A stretch of 64,000 bases of DNA from Ornithinimicrobium humiphilum (GTDB taxonomy: Bacteria > Actinomycetota > Actinomycetes > Actinomycetales > Dermatophilaceae): the NCBI RefSeq assembly GCF_006716885.1, contig NZ_VFPU01000001.1, positions 62,001-126,000 of the forward strand. The letters are read 5' to 3'. This document shows positions 14,898 to 23,703 of this stretch, piece by piece. How positions within the stretch are numbered: the stretch's first letter is position 1; every line of letters starts with the position of its first letter. A program made the position numbers and the translations under genes. The notes below the pieces were generated by a model. That model ran no database searches and was not told the DNA's origin. It saw nothing but the letters and a program-made list of their open reading frames with translations.

Positions 14898-17174
14898 TCA
14901 GCCGGCGCGGCGCGCGAGCTCGTCGAAGGCCCGCGCGACGACGGCTGCGTAGACGTGCATGCCGTCCATGTCCGGGTGGACGTTGTCGGCCTGCAGCACG
15001 CCCGGCTGCTGGCTGATCGTGCCGTTCCAGTCGCCGACGACGGCGTTGGGGTAGTCCGCGACGACCTTGGCGATCGTGGCGTTGGAGTCGGCGGTGAAGG
15101 TGGCGCGGACGTAGAGGTTCATCACGACCACGTTGCGCTCCGGCCCGAAGGCGTCGAGCGCGTCCCGCAGGCCCTGTTCGTCGACGCCGGCGTTGGTGCC
15201 CAGGTGGAGCACGACGTTGTCGCGCACGCTGCCCTCGGCGAGCGCCTGCTCGATGATCGGCGGGGCGTCGCGCCACTGCCGGTTGGACTTGGCGACGTAG
15301 TTGATGCCCGGGAAGCGGTAGGTCAGCCCGTCGGCGCTGGTGACCACGAGCGAGTCGCCGATGGCGGTCAGGGTCTCGCCCGCCGGCACGAGCAGGCCGT
15401 CGGCGTCGGGGGTGAACGGCGAGCCGTTGACCTCGGTGCTGCCCGCGGGTGCCGCCTCGGCGTCCTTCTCCTCGGCCGCGGCGTCGTCGGCGGGCTTCTC
15501 GGCGGTGTCGCCCTCGGCGTCGGCCGCCCCGCCGGCCTGGGTGGCATCCTCCGGCCCGGCCGCCTCCTCGGTCCCGGAGCCGAGGCCGACCCCGGCTCCC
15601 GCGGCCTCGGTGCCGTCCTGGACGGCTGCCGCGCTGCCGGCGTCGGCGGGGGTGCCCGGGTCGGTGCCCTCGCGGCCGGTCGCCGGGCCACCCGCCGCGC
15701 TCCCGTTGAGACGTGCCTCGGTGTCCTCGATCTGCTGCTGGGTGCTGGACTTCTCGGGGGCGGTGGCGAGCGCGACGCCGGTCAGCACGACCATCGCGGC
15801 CACGACGCAGGCCACGATCCGCGGCGTGCGGCTCACCTGCCACGGGGTCCGCAGCCAGGCCACCAGGCCCCGCAGGCAGGCGCGCAGCCCGTGACGCCGG
15901 ACCGGGCGCTCGACGACGCGCAGCGACAGCTCGGAGAGCAGCAGGGTCGTGAGCAGGGCCGCCCCCAGGACGGCCCAGCCCTTGAGGGTGCCCTCCGCGT
16001 GCGGCACGACCGCGCCGAGCAGGATGAGGACCGGCCAGTGCCAGAGGTAGATGCCGTAGGAGCGCTCGCCGATCCACCGCAGCGGTGCGAGGTCCATCGC
16101 GCGGCGCCAAGGGCTCGGGGACTCCAGCAGCGCGGCGATGAGGACGACGGTCGCCAGCGAGGCGAGCAGGATCCCGCCGCGGAAGGTCAGCGGGGAAGAC
16201 TCGCCCATCCACCGCATCAGCGAGCCCAGCACGACGAGCGAGCCGAGCACGGCCGCCCAGCGCCAGCGACGCCATACCCGCGTGCGCAGCCCGGCCCGGT
16301 GGGCGGGGTCGGCCCACGCCAGCGCGAGCGCGGCGCCGGCCATCAGGCCCATGAGGTGGGTGTCGGTGCCGTAGTAGACGCGGGTGGCGTCGGTGCCCGG
16401 GGTGTAGAGGGTCGCCATCGCGATCGCGGAGGCAACGCCGATGCCGCCGACGGCGATCAGGCGCTGCCGCGTGGTGCGGGTCAGCGCGAGGGCCAGCACG
16501 AGGGTGAGCGGCCAGAGCAGGTAGAACTGCTCCTCCACCGCCAGCGACCAGAAGTTGACGAAGAGGATCGGCGACGTCGTGTGGAAGTAGCTGGCGCCGG
16601 CCGCGATCTCCAGCCAGTTGGTCGTGAAGGTCAGCGCGCCGAGGGTCTGCCGCCCGATGCCGACGAGCAGGTCACCGCCGACCATCCGGGCCGCGGTGAC
16701 GCTGACGAGCACCACCACCGCCAGGGCGGGGAGGAGCCGTCGGGCGCGGCGCTTCCAGAAGGCGGGCAGGTCGATGCGGCCGTGCTGGTCGAGCTCGCGC
16801 AGCAGCAGCGTGGTGATGAGGAAGCCCGAGACGACGAAGAAGACGTCGACGCCGAGGTAGCCGCCGGGCAGCGCCGCGGGCAGGAAGTGGTAGACGAGGA
16901 CCGCGACGATCGCGATCGCCCGCAGGCCGTCGAGGCCGGGGATGGTGCCGGGGCGGGGCGCGACGCCACGAGGTCCGCGGCCGCCGCGCCGGGGCGCCGG
17001 CTGCTCGCGCACGAGGAGGTCGGAGGAGCGCGGCGAGGAGGGTGGGGTGCCGGTGGTGCGGGATCGGCCGGGGGCGAGGAGCCCCTGCTCGGTGCCCGGG
17101 CCGGAGGACGGCCGGGGACGCGGGCGGACGGGCGCGGCGGGCGCAGCGGGGTCGTCGCTGGGCAGCACCGACAC
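14898..17174 (-). CDS. OafA/YrhL-type O-acyltransferase with SGNH domain
   Basis: 758 residues from a GTG at 17174 with AGGAGG 8 bp upstream. After a ~90-residue basic Pro/Arg-rich cytoplasmic head, the acyltransferase 3 domain begins (PGLDGLRAIAIVAVLVYHF, LGVDVFFVVSGFLIT, FWSLAVEEQFYLLWP) with about ten membrane helices to ~510. A ~120-residue Ala/Glu/Gly-rich linker leads to an SGNH hydrolase-like domain: AIGDSLVVTS (catalytic Ser), LHLGTNAG and NVHPDMDGMHVYA (Asp-His pair). By analogy with OatA/OafA the membrane half passes acetyl groups outward and the SGNH half attaches them to a wall or surface glycan. The exact acceptor is unknown. Confidence 0.9.
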   Translation of the reverse strand: MSVLPSDDPAAPAAPVRPRPRPSSGPGTEQGLLAPGRSRTTGTPPSSPRSSDLLVREQPAPRRGGRGPRGVAPRPGTIPGLDGLRAIAIVAVLVYHFLPAALPGGYLGVDVFFVVSGFLITTLLLRELDQHGRIDLPAFWKRRARRLLPALAVVVLVSVTAARMVGGDLLVGIGRQTLGALTFTTNWLEIAAGASYFHTTSPILFVNFWSLAVEEQFYLLWPLTLVLALALTRTTRQRLIAVGGIGVASAIAMATLYTPGTDATRVYYGTDTHLMGLMAGAALALAWADPAHRAGLRTRVWRRWRWAAVLGSLVVLGSLMRWMGESSPLTFRGGILLASLATVVLIAALLESPSPWRRAMDLAPLRWIGERSYGIYLWHWPVLILLGAVVPHAEGTLKGWAVLGAALLTTLLLSELSLRVVERPVRRHGLRACLRGLVAWLRTPWQVSRTPRIVACVVAAMVVLTGVALATAPEKSSTQQQIEDTEARLNGSAAGGPATGREGTDPGTPADAGSAAAVQDGTEAAGAGVGLGSGTEEAAGPEDATQAGGAADAEGDTAEKPADDAAAEEKDAEAAPAGSTEVNGSPFTPDADGLLVPAGETLTAIGDSLVVTSADGLTYRFPGINYVAKSNRQWRDAPPIIEQALAEGSVRDNVVLHLGTNAGVDEQGLRDALDAFGPERNVVVMNLYVRATFTADSNATIAKVVADYPNAVVGDWNGTISQQPGVLQADNVHPDMDGMHVYAAVVARAFDELARRAG

Positions 17175-17353
17175 TGACGACCTCCTCACTGACACCGTGC
17201 GTCCAGGCCCTGCACGCTGGGCGCACGCCGACGTCGTGCCCAGCGTAGGGACGGCCCGCCGCCGGGCTGACCTCCCCGGCCGGTGTGTCGCGAGATCACC
17301 TCTGTGACCTGTGGGGATCATGAGCACCGAGATCGGCGCCTCCCAGGACGAAC

Positions 17354-17393
17354 GACGCCGGGCGCCCCTCCCGGAGGAGGGACGCCCGGCGCT
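17354..17393. terminator. Hairpin terminator after the DUF5324-like gene
   Basis: CGCCGGGCG and CGCCCGGCG arms, extended inward by CCCCTCC/GGAGGG, lie just downstream of the minus-strand stop at 17411. Fits an intrinsic GC-rich terminator. Confidence 0.75.
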
Positions 17394-17410
17394 CGAGGAA
17401 CGGTGCGAGG

Positions 17411-18676
17411 TCAGGCGCGGGGGGTGTCCCCGTCGGTCGCGTCCTTGGCCGCCGCGATCTCCTCGGTGGGCGACTCGCCGGGGGTCTCCTCCTCGGCGGT
17501 CGTCGGGGTGTCGGACGCCAGCGCGTCGATCTCCTCGGAGTCCAGCAGGTGCGGCTCCTCGAAGGTCGTCGTCCCGGCAGCGGGGGTCGCGTCCACCGTG
17601 GTGGTGGCCGCCGGCACGTCCGAGGTCACCTCGGTGGCGTGCCCGGTCGCGCCCAGCGCCGGCGCCGGCTCGGCCAGCGGGTCGGCCGAGCTGGTCGGGG
17701 TGCGGCTGGCCCAGGGGTCGGCCCCTCCGGCCTGGCTGGCCCACGGGTCGCTGGCGCCCTGCCGCTGCTGCTGGTCGAGGTACCAGGCGATGCCGGCGCC
17801 GGCCGCGGCCAGCACGCCGAGCGTCAGCAGGACGCGGCCCTTGCGGCGGCGCTTCTTGGGCGTGCCGGTCAGGGCGGCCACCGCGCCGTGCTGCTCGGTG
17901 AGCAGGCGGTCCTTGCCGTGCTGGACCTCGGTGATCATCTCCTGCAACTTGGGCAGCAGCTCGTTGTTGATGACGTCGCGCACGTGGTCGACGCGGGGGC
18001 CGACGGCGGCGAGGCCCTCGGAGGCGCGGGGCAGCGCGGCGTCGAGGCCGTGGTCCACCCCGAGGAGCGCGCGGGTGCGGGTCTCCTCGGCCTTCTCGCG
18101 GGCCGCGGCGGCCAGCGCGGCCAGCACGGCGGCGCTCGCCCCGGCCCTCTCCTTGGCGGAGTCTGCGAGCGGGGCCGAACGCTCGGCCGCGGCCCTGCCG
18201 ACGGAGTGCGCGGAGGCGCGGGCCTTCTCGGTCAGCTCGGCGGAGGAGACCTTGGCGGCGAGGGACGAGCCGGCCTCCTTCGCAGACCCGGCGGCGACCG
18301 TGGCGGCGTCGGCCACGCTGTGGCCGGCCGTCCCGGCGAGGGCGGCCAGCGTGCCGCCCGCGACCTCGGCGCGCTTGTCGGCGGCGGCCCGGGTGTGCTC
18401 GGCGGCCTTGCGGCCGTGGCTGGCGGCCTTCGCCGCGGCCCGGGCGGCGGTCTCCTTGTCCTTGCGCGCGGCCTTCAGGGCGCGGGCGCGCGCCTTGGAG
18501 GCGTGCTTGCGGCCCTTGCGGTCGTCCTCGGGGGCGGTCGCCTCGGCCAGGGTGGCCAGCACCGCGGCTCCCAGGTTGCGGGCGCTCGAGGCCGCGCTGC
18601 TGCCGGCCTCGCCGGCGTCGTGGCGAGCCTTGGTGGCCTGGGCGGACGCTCGGTCGGCCTCGGTCTTGAAGATCAC
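17411..18676 (-). CDS. Ala-rich coiled-coil membrane-anchored protein, DUF5324-like
   Basis: 421 residues. Residues 1-265 are strongly Ala/Lys/Glu-rich heptad-like helices (ASAQATKARHDAGEAGSSAA and onward), predicted long coiled coils. A basic patch KKRRRKG and one membrane helix (VLLTLGVLAAAGAGIAWYL, ~283-301) follow. The tail of ~120 residues is acidic/Thr-rich with DPWAS repeats. It lies divergent from ppiA, where actinobacterial genomes commonly carry a DUF5324 gene, and the composition agrees. Function unknown; it could organise the membrane or envelope near the division cluster. Confidence 0.7.
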   Translation of the reverse strand: MIFKTEADRASAQATKARHDAGEAGSSAASSARNLGAAVLATLAEATAPEDDRKGRKHASKARARALKAARKDKETAARAAAKAASHGRKAAEHTRAAADKRAEVAGGTLAALAGTAGHSVADAATVAAGSAKEAGSSLAAKVSSAELTEKARASAHSVGRAAAERSAPLADSAKERAGASAAVLAALAAAAREKAEETRTRALLGVDHGLDAALPRASEGLAAVGPRVDHVRDVINNELLPKLQEMITEVQHGKDRLLTEQHGAVAALTGTPKKRRRKGRVLLTLGVLAAAGAGIAWYLDQQQRQGASDPWASQAGGADPWASRTPTSSADPLAEPAPALGATGHATEVTSDVPAATTTVDATPAAGTTTFEEPHLLDSEEIDALASDTPTTAEEETPGESPTEEIAAAKDATDGDTPRA

Positions 18677-18819
18677 GACAAGTCCCTCCTTCTGTGGTCA
18701 GCACCCATCCTGCCCTGTCGCGGCGGTGCGCTCTACCTCGGCCGTCGGTCCGCGCCCCTCCGGTGACGGCCTACCCGTGGGCCCCGCCCCCCTGCGCCGC
18801 CCGTGCGAGACTGGAAGGC

Positions 18820-19338
18820 ATGAACGTGACGCTTCACACCAACCACGGCGACATCCACCTGGAGCTCTTCGAGCACGCCGCTCCCAAGACCGTCGCCAAC
18901 TTCGTCGGCCTCGCCACGGGCGAGAAGGACTACAAGGACGAGGCGGGTCGCACCAACCCGCAGCCCTTCTACGACGGCCTGACGTTCCACCGCGTGATCC
19001 CCGGCTTCATGATCCAGGGCGGCTGCCCCCTCGGCGAGGGCTTCGGCGGCCCCGGCTTCACCTTCGACGACGAGATCAGCCCCGACCACAACTTCAACCA
19101 GCCCTACATGCTGGCCATGGCCAACGCCGGCAAGCGGATGGGCAAGGGCACCAACGGCTCCCAGTTCTTCATCACCGTCGACCCGACCACGTGGCTGCAG
19201 GGCAAGCACACGATCTTCGGCCAGGTCGCCGACGACGCCTCCCGCGCCGTCGTGGACGCCATCGCCGCCGTGAAGACGGGCGCCAACGACAAGCCGGTCG
19301 AGCCGGTGGTCATCGAGCGCGTCTCCGTCGAGAGCTGA
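18820..19338 (+). CDS. ppiA: Cyclophilin-type peptidyl-prolyl cis-trans isomerase
   Basis: 172 residues, a compact single-domain cyclophilin. FHRVIPGFMIQGG has the catalytic Arg and Phe, MANAGKRMGKGTNGSQFFIT the substrate pocket, and GKHTIFGQV the Trp/His loop region. No signal peptide, so cytoplasmic. It catalyses proline isomerisation in folding. The ATG at 18820 follows TGGAAGGC. The rhomboid gene begins 11 bp after the stop. Location next to rhomboid and crgA matches the conserved origin-proximal order. Confidence 0.95.
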   Translation: MNVTLHTNHGDIHLELFEHAAPKTVANFVGLATGEKDYKDEAGRTNPQPFYDGLTFHRVIPGFMIQGGCPLGEGFGGPGFTFDDEISPDHNFNQPYMLAMANAGKRMGKGTNGSQFFITVDPTTWLQGKHTIFGQVADDASRAVVDAIAAVKTGANDKPVEPVVIERVSVES

Positions 19339-19348
19339 CGGCTCGCCC

Positions 19349-20293
19349 GTGAGCACGACCCCACCCGGGCCGCCGCCCGTCGGCGGTCCGGGCGGTCCTG
19401 GCGCCGACCCCTCCGAGGGGCGGCCGACGCCGCCCGCCTGTCCGCGCCACCCCGACCGGGTCTCCTACGTGCGCTGCCAGCGCTGCGGTCGCCCGGCCTG
19501 TCCCGACTGCCAGCGGCCGGCCGCCGTGGGCATCCAGTGCGTCGACTGCGTCAAGGAGGGCGCGCGGACGGCCCCCACCCCGCGCACGCGCTTCGGTGCG
19601 CCGGTGACGACGGGCACCCCCTACGTGACCTTCACCCTCATCGGGCTCTGCGTGGTGGCCTACCTGGGCCAGCGCGTCGTGCCCGGCCTGACCCGCGACC
19701 TCGCCTTCGTCGGCGTGCTGGCGGGGGTCGAGCCGTGGCGCTTCCTCACCTCGGCGTTCGTCCACTCCCCGTCGAGCCTGCTCCACATCCTGTTCAACAT
19801 GTACATCCTGTGGGCCTTCGGCCCCGTGCTGGAGCGGACGCTGGGGCGGGGCAAGTTCCTGGCGACCTACCTGCTCTGCGCGGTCGGCGGCTCGGTCGGC
19901 GTGCTGCTCCTGAGCAGCCCCAACCCGGGGTGGCTCATCTCGGTCGTCGGGGCCTCGGGCGCGATCTTCGGGCTGCTGTTCCTCTACGTCGTGCTCGTGC
20001 TGCGCCAGGGACAGGTGCCGACCAGCCTGCTGGTGATGATCGGCATCAACCTCGCGCTGCCCTTCTTCGTGGGGGGCATCGCCTGGGAGGCGCACCTGGG
20101 CGGCGGCGTCACCGGTGCCGCGATCGGCGGGCTGCTCCTGCTGACCAGCCCGCCGGGCCGCACGCCCGAGGCGCAGCGGCGGCGGCGGCTCATCTGGCCC
20201 GCGCTCGCCGGGGTCGGTGCCGTGCTCGTCGGCCTGGCCGTGATGCGCCTGCTGCAGGTGCTGGGCCCCGCAGCCTTCACGCTCCAGCTCTAG
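19349..20293 (+). CDS. Rhomboid family intramembrane serine protease
   Basis: 314 residues from a GTG. The N-terminal 70 residues carry a B-box-like zinc finger (CPRHPDRVSYVRCQRCGRPA, CPDCQRPAAVGIQCVDC), common in actinobacterial rhomboids. Six or seven membrane helices follow. FVHSPSSLLHILFNMYILWAFG is the L1/TM2 region, GASGAIFGL carries the catalytic Ser in TM4 and WEAHLGG the catalytic His in TM6. It should cleave membrane proteins within the bilayer; substrates unknown. Follows ppiA closely and ends at a hairpin. Confidence 0.93.
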   Translation: MSTTPPGPPPVGGPGGPGADPSEGRPTPPACPRHPDRVSYVRCQRCGRPACPDCQRPAAVGIQCVDCVKEGARTAPTPRTRFGAPVTTGTPYVTFTLIGLCVVAYLGQRVVPGLTRDLAFVGVLAGVEPWRFLTSAFVHSPSSLLHILFNMYILWAFGPVLERTLGRGKFLATYLLCAVGGSVGVLLLSSPNPGWLISVVGASGAIFGLLFLYVVLVLRQGQVPTSLLVMIGINLALPFFVGGIAWEAHLGGGVTGAAIGGLLLLTSPPGRTPEAQRRRRLIWPALAGVGAVLVGLAVMRLLQVLGPAAFTLQL

Positions 20294-20308
20294 GAGAGCC
20301 ACGCCGAC

Positions 20309-20360
20309 AAGGGTGTGCACCGCGGAGGACGTCGTGGACGTCGCCGTGGTGCACACCCTT
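20309..20360. terminator. Terminator hairpin after rhomboid
   Basis: AAGGGTGTGCACC and GGTGCACACCCTT pair over 13 bp around a 26-bp apical part that itself contains GACGTC repeats. T-rich TTTCG follows on the plus strand. Confidence 0.8.
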
Positions 20361-20398
20361 TCGTCGATCCGCGCCCTGCAGACACGGGGGCGGTCCCG

Positions 20399-20462
20399 TT
20401 GTCCACAGGTATGAGTTACAACGGTGTGGTTTGTCCCCAGTGTGGGGACAACCTGTGGATAA
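20399..20462. promoter_or_regulatory. Cluster of four DnaA-box-like sites in a convergent intergenic region
   Basis: TTGTCCACA (20399-20407, plus) and TTATCCACA (reverse of 20454-20462) are consensus actinobacterial DnaA boxes. Between them, TTGTCCCCA (20431-20439) and its exact reverse complement (20443-20451) form a 9-bp-arm palindrome with a GTG spacer, each arm one base from the consensus box. The region lies between the convergent 3' ends of rhomboid and crgA, so it is not a promoter. It may be a DnaA-titration or replication-control site (inference). Confidence 0.65.
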
Positions 20463-20470
20463 CTGGTGGG

Positions 20471-20734
20471 TCAGCGCCAGCGGGTGGCCATGCCGAAGCC
20501 GGCCATGATCATGCCCATGCCGATCGCGAGGTTCCAGTAGCGGATCGCCGCGATGGGCCAGTCGCCCGAGGTCACGTAGAAGGTGGCGACCCACAGCACA
20601 CCGAGGATCATCAGCCCGCACATCACGGGGACGAACCACCCCGGGTTCGACGGAAGCTTCTGGGTCTGGGGTTCGAGCTCGCTGACGCGCTGGGCACGCT
20701 TCTTCGCACCTGCACGTCCTCGTGATTCGGGCAC
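20471..20734 (-). CDS. crgA: Cell division protein CrgA
   Basis: 87 residues. A basic N-terminal tail (MPESRGRAGAKKRAQRVSEL) is followed by two membrane helices (WFVPVMCGLMILGVLWVATF, AIRYWNLAIGMGMIMAGFGM) joined by a short loop YVTSGDWPI. This is the standard CrgA layout and length. CrgA interacts with FtsZ, FtsI and related septal proteins in mycobacteria and streptomycetes. It is divergent from the DUF881 gene, as in the conserved cluster. Confidence 0.95.
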   Translation of the reverse strand: MPESRGRAGAKKRAQRVSELEPQTQKLPSNPGWFVPVMCGLMILGVLWVATFYVTSGDWPIAAIRYWNLAIGMGMIMAGFGMATRWR

Positions 20735-20787
20735 GGCTGTCTCCTTCGCAGTCGGTGCGGTCAGGATACGCGGATACGCTGCCCTCG

Positions 20788-21585
20788 ATGACCGTCACTC
20801 CCGCACGCGACGACGCCGGGTCCCCGGCGCCGGCCCCGCGACGCTCCCGCAGCCTCGGGGTGACCGTCGTGTGCATCCTGGCCGGGCTCCTCTTCGGCAC
20901 CAGCGCCTCCCTCGCCGGGGGGCGCACGTCCACCGGTGGGGCGACCGACCTCGTCAGCCTCATCACCACCCGCGACGAGCAGGTGCGCGAGCTCAACGAG
21001 GAGGCCGAGGCCCTGCGCGCCGAGGTGGACGCCCTCCAGCAGCGCGTCGACACCAGCGAGACCCGTGAGCTGACCCGCGCCGCCGACGCCGTGGCGCCCG
21101 CGGTCGGCACCGCGCCCGTCACCGGCCCGGCGGTGCGCGTCACGCTCGACGACGCCGGCTACACGCTCGACACCCTGCCCGAGGGCTTCTCGGTCGACGA
21201 CGTCGTCGTCCACCAGCAGGACCTGCAGGGCGTCGTCAACGCGCTCTGGGCCGGCGGGGCCGAGGCGATCATGGTCCAGGACCAGCGCATCGTCTCGACC
21301 AGCGCCGTCCAGTGCGTCGGCAGCACCCTCTTCCTGCAGGGCCGCGTCTACTCCCCGCCCTACACCGTGACCGCGGTCGGCGACCCCGCGTCGCTGCTCG
21401 CCGCGCTCGAGGCCGACCCCGTCGTCTCCACCTACCGCGGGTGGGCGGAGGCGATCGGTCTCGGGTATGCCGTGGAGCAGCTCGAGGAGGCCGAGCTCCC
21501 GGCCTTCACCGGCGTCTTCCGGGCGCGCTACGCCCGGGTCGCCGACATCGAGCCGGGCGAGAGCCCGATGCCCGACGCCGGCTGA
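20788..21585 (+). CDS. DUF881 family membrane-anchored protein
   Basis: 265 residues from ATG at 20788. One N-terminal membrane helix (LGVTVVCILAGLLFGTSASL), a coiled coil (RDEQVRELNEEAEALRAEVD, ALQQRVD), then the DUF881 extracytoplasmic domain: GPAVRVTLDDAG, VVHQQDLQGVVNALWAGGAE, AIMVQDQRIVSTSAVQCVGS, LEQ-like C-terminus. The coiled coil and position recall DivIC/FtsL-like division partners; the family function is unknown. Contains one copy of the GTATGCCGT motif (21465). Confidence 0.9.
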   Translation: MTVTPARDDAGSPAPAPRRSRSLGVTVVCILAGLLFGTSASLAGGRTSTGGATDLVSLITTRDEQVRELNEEAEALRAEVDALQQRVDTSETRELTRAADAVAPAVGTAPVTGPAVRVTLDDAGYTLDTLPEGFSVDDVVVHQQDLQGVVNALWAGGAEAIMVQDQRIVSTSAVQCVGSTLFLQGRVYSPPYTVTAVGDPASLLAALEADPVVSTYRGWAEAIGLGYAVEQLEEAELPAFTGVFRARYARVADIEPGESPMPDAG

Positions 21586-21681
21586 GGCGCACCGCAGGTG
21601 AGGAGCCAAGAGGCCCCCTTCGGCAGGCCCCAGGGCCGGGGCGGCGCGCAGGGCGGCCTCTCGGTGCGTCCGGTCGAGCGG

Positions 21682-23703
21682 TCAGCCCCCGTCGCCGGGC
21701 GGGCCCGGGCTGGTCGGCGGTCCCCCGCCTCGTCCACCGCCCCCGCCCCCGTCGGTCGGGGCGGGCTCGCTGGTCGTGGGCTCGTCGGTGGGGGGCGGCT
21801 CCTCCGTCGTCGGCGGAGGCTCGGGCTCGCTGGTCGTCGGCGGGGGCGGCGGCTCGACCGTCACCGTCTCCGTCGTGATGACCACCGGCTCGGCGGCGAC
21901 GACGAGGGCGATCTCGGTGCCCACCTTGACGCGCTCGCCGGGCTCCTCGGACTGGCGCAGGACGGTGCCGGGCTCGGCCTCCCAGGTGCGCTCGAAGTCG
22001 ATCGTGAAGGCCAGCCCGGCGTCGTTGAGCATGAGCACGGCGGAGCTCTGGTCCTGCCCGACGACGTCGGGCACCTCGGTCCGGCCGCTGGAGACGTGCA
22101 GCACGATCTCGCGGTCGGGCTCGACCTCCTCGCCGGCGGCAGGGTCGGTCCGGACGACCAGCCCTCCCTCGACGTCGGGGTCGTCCTCCTCCTCGGCCTT
22201 GGCCCGGACGTTCGTGAAGCCCTCGCGCTCCAGCAGGTCGCGGGCCGCCTGCTCCTCCATGCCCGAGACGTCGGGGACCGCCCGCGCCTCCGGTCCGGCG
22301 GACACCACCAGCTCGACGGTGCCGCCCTCCTCGAGCTCACCTCCGGGCGGGTTCTGCTCGATGACCTGGCCCGCGGGCTGGTCGCTGTTGCGCTCCGTGG
22401 CCGGCGGCACGGTGAAGCCCAGCCCCACCAGCTGCGTGCGGGCCTGCGGCTCGGTCATGCCCACGGTGCTGGGCACCGCGACCATCGTCGGTTCCGGCTC
22501 GCCGCCGGGGCCGAGGACCTGGAAGAGCACCCAGGCGACACCTGCCACGGCGAGCAGCGAGAGCGCCCCCAGCAGCAGCGCGGCCCCGCGGTGCCGGCGC
22601 TCGCGCACCGGCAGCTCGTCGGTCCGTTCCCAGCGCTCGTCCTCGGTCGAGGTCGGGTCGTGCAGGTAGTCCGGGTCCCGCGCCGGCACGGTGGGCACGG
22701 CCTCGGTCGCCTCCGCCCCGGCGCGGGAGCGGGCGATCGCGGCCGCCCCGGCCCCCCCGACGCCCAGGAGGGTGGCGTAGCTGGCCATCGCCGCGGCCGA
22801 GATCGGCTCGTCGGCGCGCGCGGCGTTGAGGTCGGCGCGGAAGTCGGCGGCGCTCTGGTAGCGGTCGTCGCGGTTCTTCTCCAGGGCGTGCAGCGTGATG
22901 GCGTCGAGCGCCTGCGGCAGCGAGGGCTGGTAGGTCGAGGGCGGCTTGGGGTTCTCGCCCAGGTGCTGGTAGACGAGCGAGACCGGGTCGCCCTGGAAGG
23001 GCGTGCGCCCGGCCAGGAGCTCGTAGAGCAGGCAGCCCACGGAGTAGAGGTCGGAGCGGCCGTCGACGTCGAGACCCTGCGCCTGCTCGGGCGAGAGGTA
23101 GCGGGCGGTGCCCATCACCGCCTGCGTCTGGGTCATCGTCGCGGCGGTGTCGGCCAGCGCCCGGGCGATCCCGAAGTCCATGACCTTGACCGCGCCCTGG
23201 TCGGTGACCATGACGTTGGCCGGCTTGATGTCCCGGTGGACGAGCCCGCGCTCGTGGGCGTACTCCAGGGCGGAGAGCACGGCGGCGGTGATGCGGGCGG
23301 CCTCGTCGGGCAGCAGCTGGCGCTTCTCGTTGAGCAGCTCGCGCAGCGTCCGGCCCTCGACGTACTCCATGACGATGTAGGGCACGTGCAGGGGCGCACC
23401 GTGGGGCTCGTGCACCAGCTGCTCGCCGGAGTCGAAGACACCGACGATCGAGGGGTGGTTGAGCCCGGCGGCGGCCTGCGCCTCGCGACGGAAGCGCGCG
23501 AGGAAGGAGGAGTCGCGGGCCAGGTCGGTCCGGAGGATCTTGATGGCAACCTGGCGGCCGAGCCGCAGGTCGTGGCCCGCGTGCACGTCGGCCATGCCGC
23601 CGCGGCCCACGAGCTCGCCCACCTCGTACCTGCCGCCCAGCACCCGCGGCTCCCCCGGGTCACCGCCGGGAGCAGGGGTCGCCTGCGTCGGGTCGTCGGT
23701 CAT
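21682..23703 (-). CDS. pknB: Ser/Thr protein kinase with PASTA domains
   Basis: 673 residues. The kinase domain is ~24-290: GRGGMADVHAGHD, Lys in VAIKILR, HRDIKPANVM, DFGIARAL, activation-loop Thr residues (ATMTQTQAVMGTARYLSPEQ). A juxtamembrane region and one membrane helix (~380-402) lead to three PASTA repeats (VPSTVGMTEPQA, VPDVSGMEEQAA, VPDVVGQDQSSA), then a Pro/Thr/Gly-rich tail. PASTA domains sense muropeptides or lipid II, and the kinase controls growth and division. Three PASTA repeats is fewer than the four of mycobacterial PknB. The start overlaps the pbpA stop by 4 bp. Confidence 0.95.
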   Translation of the reverse strand: MTDDPTQATPAPGGDPGEPRVLGGRYEVGELVGRGGMADVHAGHDLRLGRQVAIKILRTDLARDSSFLARFRREAQAAAGLNHPSIVGVFDSGEQLVHEPHGAPLHVPYIVMEYVEGRTLRELLNEKRQLLPDEAARITAAVLSALEYAHERGLVHRDIKPANVMVTDQGAVKVMDFGIARALADTAATMTQTQAVMGTARYLSPEQAQGLDVDGRSDLYSVGCLLYELLAGRTPFQGDPVSLVYQHLGENPKPPSTYQPSLPQALDAITLHALEKNRDDRYQSAADFRADLNAARADEPISAAAMASYATLLGVGGAGAAAIARSRAGAEATEAVPTVPARDPDYLHDPTSTEDERWERTDELPVRERRHRGAALLLGALSLLAVAGVAWVLFQVLGPGGEPEPTMVAVPSTVGMTEPQARTQLVGLGFTVPPATERNSDQPAGQVIEQNPPGGELEEGGTVELVVSAGPEARAVPDVSGMEEQAARDLLEREGFTNVRAKAEEEDDPDVEGGLVVRTDPAAGEEVEPDREIVLHVSSGRTEVPDVVGQDQSSAVLMLNDAGLAFTIDFERTWEAEPGTVLRQSEEPGERVKVGTEIALVVAAEPVVITTETVTVEPPPPPTTSEPEPPPTTEEPPPTDEPTTSEPAPTDGGGGGGRGGGPPTSPGPPGDGG

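Noticed and set aside
14898..18704. A 1,268-residue frame running through both the acyltransferase and the DUF5324-like gene
   Set aside because: The upstream part is the shadow of the DUF5324-like gene; a GTG with a good ribosome-binding site at 17174 begins the acyltransferase.
20399..20462. The chromosomal origin
   Set aside because: Only four boxes, no AT-rich unwinding element and no dnaA/dnaN nearby; a secondary DnaA site fits better.
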